DNA of 64,000 nucleotides from Pseudaeromonas sp963677375. GTDB taxonomy: Bacteria; Pseudomonadota; Gammaproteobacteria; Enterobacterales; Aeromonadaceae. A program made the position numbers and the translations under genes. Below are positions 60,648-64,000 of the stretch, in pieces (position 1 is the first letter of the stretch; each line of letters starts with the position of its first letter). The notes under the pieces are model-generated. The model had not been told where the DNA came from, did no database searches, and saw only the letters and a list, made by a program, of their open reading frames with translations. Location of the stretch: contig CAXXIF010000006.1 of NCBI GenBank assembly GCA_963677375.2, forward strand, positions 124,001-188,000, written 5' to 3'.

Positions 60648-61382
60648 ATGAGTTTTCAAAATAAAGTTGTCTTGGTAACTGGTGCCAGTCGCGGTATTGG
60701 GCGCGCCATCGCTGAAGCATTTGTCGCCAAGGGTGCCAAGGTCGTTGGAACCGCGACCAGCCAATCAGGTGCGGACGCTATCACAGCTTATCTCGGCGAC
60801 GCCGGTTGCGGTATGGTGCTGAATGTGACCAGCAGTGAGTCCATCGAGGCGCTTTTTGCGGCGATCAAGGAACGTTTCGGCGATGTCGATATCTTGATCA
60901 ATAACGCTGGTATCACCCGTGATAACCTGTTAATGCGTATGAAAGATGACGAGTGGCAGGACATTATCGACACCAACCTGACCTCGCTGTTTCGCCTGAG
61001 CAAGCCGGTGCTGCGCGCCATGATGAAGAAGCGCTATGGTCGGATCGTCAGCATTGGCTCTGTGGTTGGTACCATGGGGAATGCGGGGCAAACCAACTAT
61101 GCGGCAGCCAAAGCGGGTCTGATTGGTTTTACCAAGTCCCTGGCTCGGGAAGTCGCCTCGCGGGGGATCACAGTCAACGCGGTTGCTCCGGGTTTTATCG
61201 AAACCGATATGACTCAGGCATTGAATGATGATCAACGGGCTGGCATTCTGAATCAAGTTCCTGCCAATCGCCTTGGGGATCCTAAAGAGATTGCGGCAGC
61301 CGTGTTGTTCCTCGCATCGGATGAAGCGGCATATGTGACGGGTGAGACTTTACATGTGAACGGTGGCATGTATATGGTCTAA
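60648..61382 (+). CDS. fabG: 3-oxoacyl-ACP reductase
   Basis: A 244-residue short-chain dehydrogenase: VTGASRGIGRAIAEAF near residue 10, NNAG near 86, and the Ser-Tyr-Lys triad with SIGSV near 137 and NYAAAKAG near 151. It uses NADPH to reduce 3-oxoacyl-ACP. ATG 60648 has AAGGA upstream. A 158-nt gap with acpP promoter potential follows. Confidence 0.96.
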   Translation: MSFQNKVVLVTGASRGIGRAIAEAFVAKGAKVVGTATSQSGADAITAYLGDAGCGMVLNVTSSESIEALFAAIKERFGDVDILINNAGITRDNLLMRMKDDEWQDIIDTNLTSLFRLSKPVLRAMMKKRYGRIVSIGSVVGTMGNAGQTNYAAAKAGLIGFTKSLAREVASRGITVNAVAPGFIETDMTQALNDDQRAGILNQVPANRLGDPKEIAAAVLFLASDEAAYVTGETLHVNGGMYMV

Positions 61383-61540
61383 CCAGCAGGACAAAAGGTG
61401 GTCATATCTATGCAATTTTTTAGGCGATGTATGTCTAAAATCCTGGTTTGACCACGCCTAACAGTCTTGCAAACTATGAACAATCGAATAAACTACCGCA
61501 ACGACACGCAATTGCGTATTTCTAAAGGAAAAATCAGGTC

Positions 61541-61777
61541 ATGAGCAATATCGAAGAACGCGTTAAGAAAATTATCATCGAGCAACTGGGCGTTAAGGAA
61601 GAAGACGTTAAGTCAGAAGCTTCGTTTGTCGATGATCTGGGCGCTGACTCTCTGGACACCGTTGAGCTGGTAATGGCCCTGGAAGAAGAATTCGACACTG
61701 AAATTCCTGATGAAGAAGCAGAGAAGATCACTACTGTTCAAGCTGCTATCGACTACATCAACTCCAACCAGGATTAA
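61541..61777 (+). CDS. acpP: Acyl carrier protein
   Basis: A 78-residue acidic protein with the phosphopantetheine site in LGADSLDTVE near Ser37, nearly identical to E. coli ACP. AAAGGA precedes ATG 61541. The preceding gap of about 158 nt is longer than in the rest of the operon, and a terminator follows, which fits separate strong expression. Confidence 0.98.
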   Translation: MSNIEERVKKIIIEQLGVKEEDVKSEASFVDDLGADSLDTVELVMALEEEFDTEIPDEEAEKITTVQAAIDYINSNQD

Positions 61778-61790
61778 TTTCTTGGTCAAC

Positions 61791-61824
61791 AAGAGCGGCT
61801 CTTTAGCCGCTCTTGTTTCTTTTA
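61791..61824 (+). terminator. Intrinsic terminator after acpP
   Basis: AAGAGCGGCT (61791-61800), loop CTTT, AGCCGCTCTT (61805-61814), followed by GTTTCTTTT. Partial read-through to fabF is expected. Confidence 0.85.
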
Positions 61825-61860
61825 TTCCCTTTTTTATTTTTACCTCGCGGAGGCAATCCT

Positions 61861-63102
61861 GTGTCAAAACGCAGAGTTGTGGTGACCGGTCTGGGTATGC
61901 TTTCTCCTGTTGGTCATTCTGCTGAAACCTCATGGCAGGCATTACTGCAAGGCCAGAGTGGCATCACCAACGTTGACCATTTCGATACTACCGACTTTCC
62001 AACCAAGTTTGCTGGCTTGATCAGAGACTTTGATCCAGAACAATTTGGCATTTCTCGTAAAGATGCCCGCAAGATGGATCTGTTCATTCAATATGGTGTC
62101 GCAGCCGGTCTACAGGCCTTTGAAGATTCAGGTCTGGAAGTGACGGAACAAAATGCAACCCGTATTGGTGTTGCAATTGGCTCTGGTATCGGTGGTCTGG
62201 GATTGATCGAGCAGAACCATTACAGTTTGATCGCTGGCGGCCCTCGTAAATTGAGTCCTTTCTTCGTGCCATCCACCATTATCAACATGGCGTCTGGTCA
62301 TATCTCTATCATGAAAGGATTACGTGGCCCGAACGTTGCGATTACGACGGCTTGCACGACCGGTACTCATGCCATTGGTTTTGCCGCGCGTATGATCGCC
62401 TACGGCGATGCCGATGTCATGGTGTGTGGTGGAACCGAGAAGGCTTCTACCCCGATGGGCATGGGTGGTTTTTCCGCTGCCAAGGCGCTGTCGACTCGTA
62501 ATGATGAGCCGCAAAAGGCCAGTCGTCCGTGGGATAAAGATCGCGATGGTTTTGTTTTGGGCGATGGTGCTGGGGTGCTGGTGCTCGAAGAGTATGAGCA
62601 TGCCAAGGCCCGTGGCGCGACCATTTATGCCGAATTCGTTGGTTTTGGAATGAGTGCGGATGCCAACCACATGACGGCACCTCCTGCCGATGGTGCTGGT
62701 GCCGCCCTGGCGATGCAGAATGCCATCAAGGATGCCGGTATCGACGTGAACCAGATTGGTTACGTGAATGCGCATGGTACCTCGACACCGTTAGGTGATT
62801 TGGCAGAACTGCGTGCCATGAAGACAACCTTTGGTGATCACGCGGGTAACCTGATGATCAGCTCCACTAAATCGATGACCGGCCACCTGTTGGGTGCTGC
62901 GGGTGCGATTGAAGCGATCATTACCATTCTGGCCCTGCGAGACCAAGTGGCTCCGCCAACCATCAATCTGGACAACCCGGATGATGAGTGTGATCTGGAT
63001 TTAGTGCCGAATGTTCCGAAGAAGGGCGACTTTGACTATGCCCTTTCCAACTCGTTTGGTTTCGGTGGCACGAACGGTTCTCTGATCTTCAAGCGCGTCT
63101 AA
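61861..63102 (+). CDS. fabF: 3-oxoacyl-ACP synthase II
   Basis: A 413-residue KAS II. Catalytic Cys in TTACTTGTHAIG near 164, with His in VNAHGTSTPLGD near 303 and GHLLGAAGA near 340. It extends acyl-ACP and adjusts unsaturated fatty acids. The true start is GTG 61861 with GGAGG upstream; the longer frame to 61813 runs back into the terminator T-tract. Confidence 0.96.
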   Translation: MSKRRVVVTGLGMLSPVGHSAETSWQALLQGQSGITNVDHFDTTDFPTKFAGLIRDFDPEQFGISRKDARKMDLFIQYGVAAGLQAFEDSGLEVTEQNATRIGVAIGSGIGGLGLIEQNHYSLIAGGPRKLSPFFVPSTIINMASGHISIMKGLRGPNVAITTACTTGTHAIGFAARMIAYGDADVMVCGGTEKASTPMGMGGFSAAKALSTRNDEPQKASRPWDKDRDGFVLGDGAGVLVLEEYEHAKARGATIYAEFVGFGMSADANHMTAPPADGAGAALAMQNAIKDAGIDVNQIGYVNAHGTSTPLGDLAELRAMKTTFGDHAGNLMISSTKSMTGHLLGAAGAIEAIITILALRDQVAPPTINLDNPDDECDLDLVPNVPKKGDFDYALSNSFGFGGTNGSLIFKRV

Positions 63103-63123
63103 ATTCTGGCGACTGCCAGTAGA

Positions 63124-63153
63124 GGCCTGATACCCTGTATCGGGCCTTTTTTT
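63124..63153 (+). terminator. Intrinsic terminator after fabF
   Basis: GGCCTGATAC (63124-63133), loop CCT, GTATCGGGCC (63137-63146) with one G-T pair, then seven T. It ends the FASII unit. Confidence 0.88.
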
Positions 63154-63237
63154 ATGGATTGCCGATCGGTTGCTGACCGTCATGAAGAGGCCGGGTCATA
63201 TCAGGGCACCTCGGGTGCAAAGGGGAGTACTTGGGAT

Positions 63238-64000
63238 ATGAGATTGCTGAACGGAGAGCCCCAGACACTGATTGATAGTGCCGATCGCGGGTTAACCCTA
63301 GGGGATGGTTTTTTTACCACCCTCCAGGTGCGTGATGGAATGCCCCTGTTGTGGGATCTACACGTCGAACGTTTGCAATCGACGGCCCAGCGGCTGTTCT
63401 TTCCAGAGCTGGATGTGGAACAGCTATACCAGCGACTCCTTACCCAGTTGCACGGGATGGCTCAGGGGTGCTGCAAGATCATCATTACCCGAGGTTCAGG
63501 TGCTCGCGGCTATGGTATTCGCGGCTGCGAGAGGCCGAATGAACTGATCAGTGTCCATGATTACCCGGTGCAGTATCGGGATTGGCAAGCGTCGGGGATT
63601 CATCTGGCGGTTTGCCATGGGCGCTTGAGCCATAGTCCATTGCTCGCCGGGCTCAAGAGTCTGAACCGCCTGGAACAGGTTCTGCTGAAGACAGAATTGG
63701 AGCGTCGTGGGGAGCTGGAAGGGCTCGTGCTGGATGTCGAAGAGCGAGTCGTTGAAACCGTCGCAGCAAATGTATTTTGGCGCCAGGATTCCGTAGTATA
63801 CACACCGGATCTGACGCAGAGCGGTGTCACGGGGGTGATGCGGGCCTGGATCATGGGTTACCTGGCGCAGCAAGGCATTCGCTGCGAGTCTGTTCAGGCT
63901 AGCTTGCACACCATTCAAGCAGCCGATGAAGTCTGGATCAGCAATGCCTTGCTGGAAGTCGTACCGGTCACTGGAATTGAAGATGTTACTTACTCGAATC
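63238..64000 (+). CDS. pabC: Aminodeoxychorismate lyase, C-terminus beyond window
   Basis: The first 254 codons of a class-IV PLP enzyme. It releases pyruvate from aminodeoxychorismate to give p-aminobenzoate for folate. Family motifs: DRGLTLGDGFFTTL near residue 19, LHVERLQSTAQRLFF near 40, the PLP-lysine region GLKSLNRLEQVLLK near 140, and EETVAANVFW-like VVETVAANVFW near 170. ATG 63238 follows AGGGGAG. pabC next to fabF is a standard arrangement. Confidence 0.93.
   Translation, partial: MRLLNGEPQTLIDSADRGLTLGDGFFTTLQVRDGMPLLWDLHVERLQSTAQRLFFPELDVEQLYQRLLTQLHGMAQGCCKIIITRGSGARGYGIRGCERPNELISVHDYPVQYRDWQASGIHLAVCHGRLSHSPLLAGLKSLNRLEQVLLKTELERRGELEGLVLDVEERVVETVAANVFWRQDSVVYTPDLTQSGVTGVMRAWIMGYLAQQGIRCESVQASLHTIQAADEVWISNALLEVVPVTGIEDVTYSN

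Overview
The window looks like a stretch of a gammaproteobacterial chromosome. FNR, RNase E, TtcA, YaeP, PatA, IhfA and the FASII block all resemble their enteric, Vibrio and Aeromonas relatives. A member of the Aeromonadales or a close marine relative is my best inference, but the species cannot be fixed from sequence reading alone. Almost everything is chromosomal housekeeping or metabolism. I saw no transposase, integrase, phage gene or CRISPR array.

Positions 1-3.6 kb hold the N-terminal 970 codons of a two-domain peptidoglycan synthase, which runs off the left edge, and a small hypothetical gene. Positions 4-16.7 kb form a complete assimilatory nitrate/nitrite locus: nasA (nitrate reductase), cobA (siroheme synthesis), nasT (ANTAR antiterminator), a periplasmic solute-binding protein, a bluB-like gene, the nitrate ABC transporter nrtA-nrtB-nrtD, and nirB-nirD. 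Both nasA and nrtA are preceded by a GG-N10-GC type (sigma-54) promoter candidate, an NtrC-like palindrome and a leader. Each leader holds hexaloop hairpin(s) overlapping an intrinsic terminator, which is what NasT-controlled attenuation would need. No NasS is visible.

Positions 16.9-22.8 kb hold nearly the whole molybdenum cofactor pathway (moeA, moeB, moaA, mobA, moaB, moaC, moaD, moaE), which supplies the cofactor of NasA. The leaders of moaA and moeA look like structured RNAs, and the moaA one is a plausible Moco riboswitch.

Positions 22.8-31.6 kb are mixed: a DUF2750 protein, a small potassium-channel-like protein, another periplasmic binding protein, a kinase-fold protein paired with a dual-specificity-type phosphatase, three tandem tRNA-Val(GAC) genes, patA, a MATE pump, yaeP, a CPXCG zinc protein, and a fructosamine-kinase-like protein lacking a key Asp.

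Positions 31.8-41.7 kb are the translation operon thrS-infC-rpmI-rplT-pheS-pheT-ihfA, interrupted between rplT and pheS by a large GGDEF/EAL membrane protein. The thrS leader has an anticodon-arm mimic and infC starts at an AUA codon. Positions 41.8-51 kb carry cobB, a four-gene ZrgA/ABC/DUF3299 (zinc-uptake-like) operon, a membrane protein plus Bax-like glucosaminidase pair, ttcA, uspE and fnr. Positions 51-64 kb carry rne, divergent from rluC-HAD phosphatase, then maf/yceF, yceD-rpmF-plsX-fabH-fabD-fabG-acpP-fabF and the start of pabC, which runs off the right edge.
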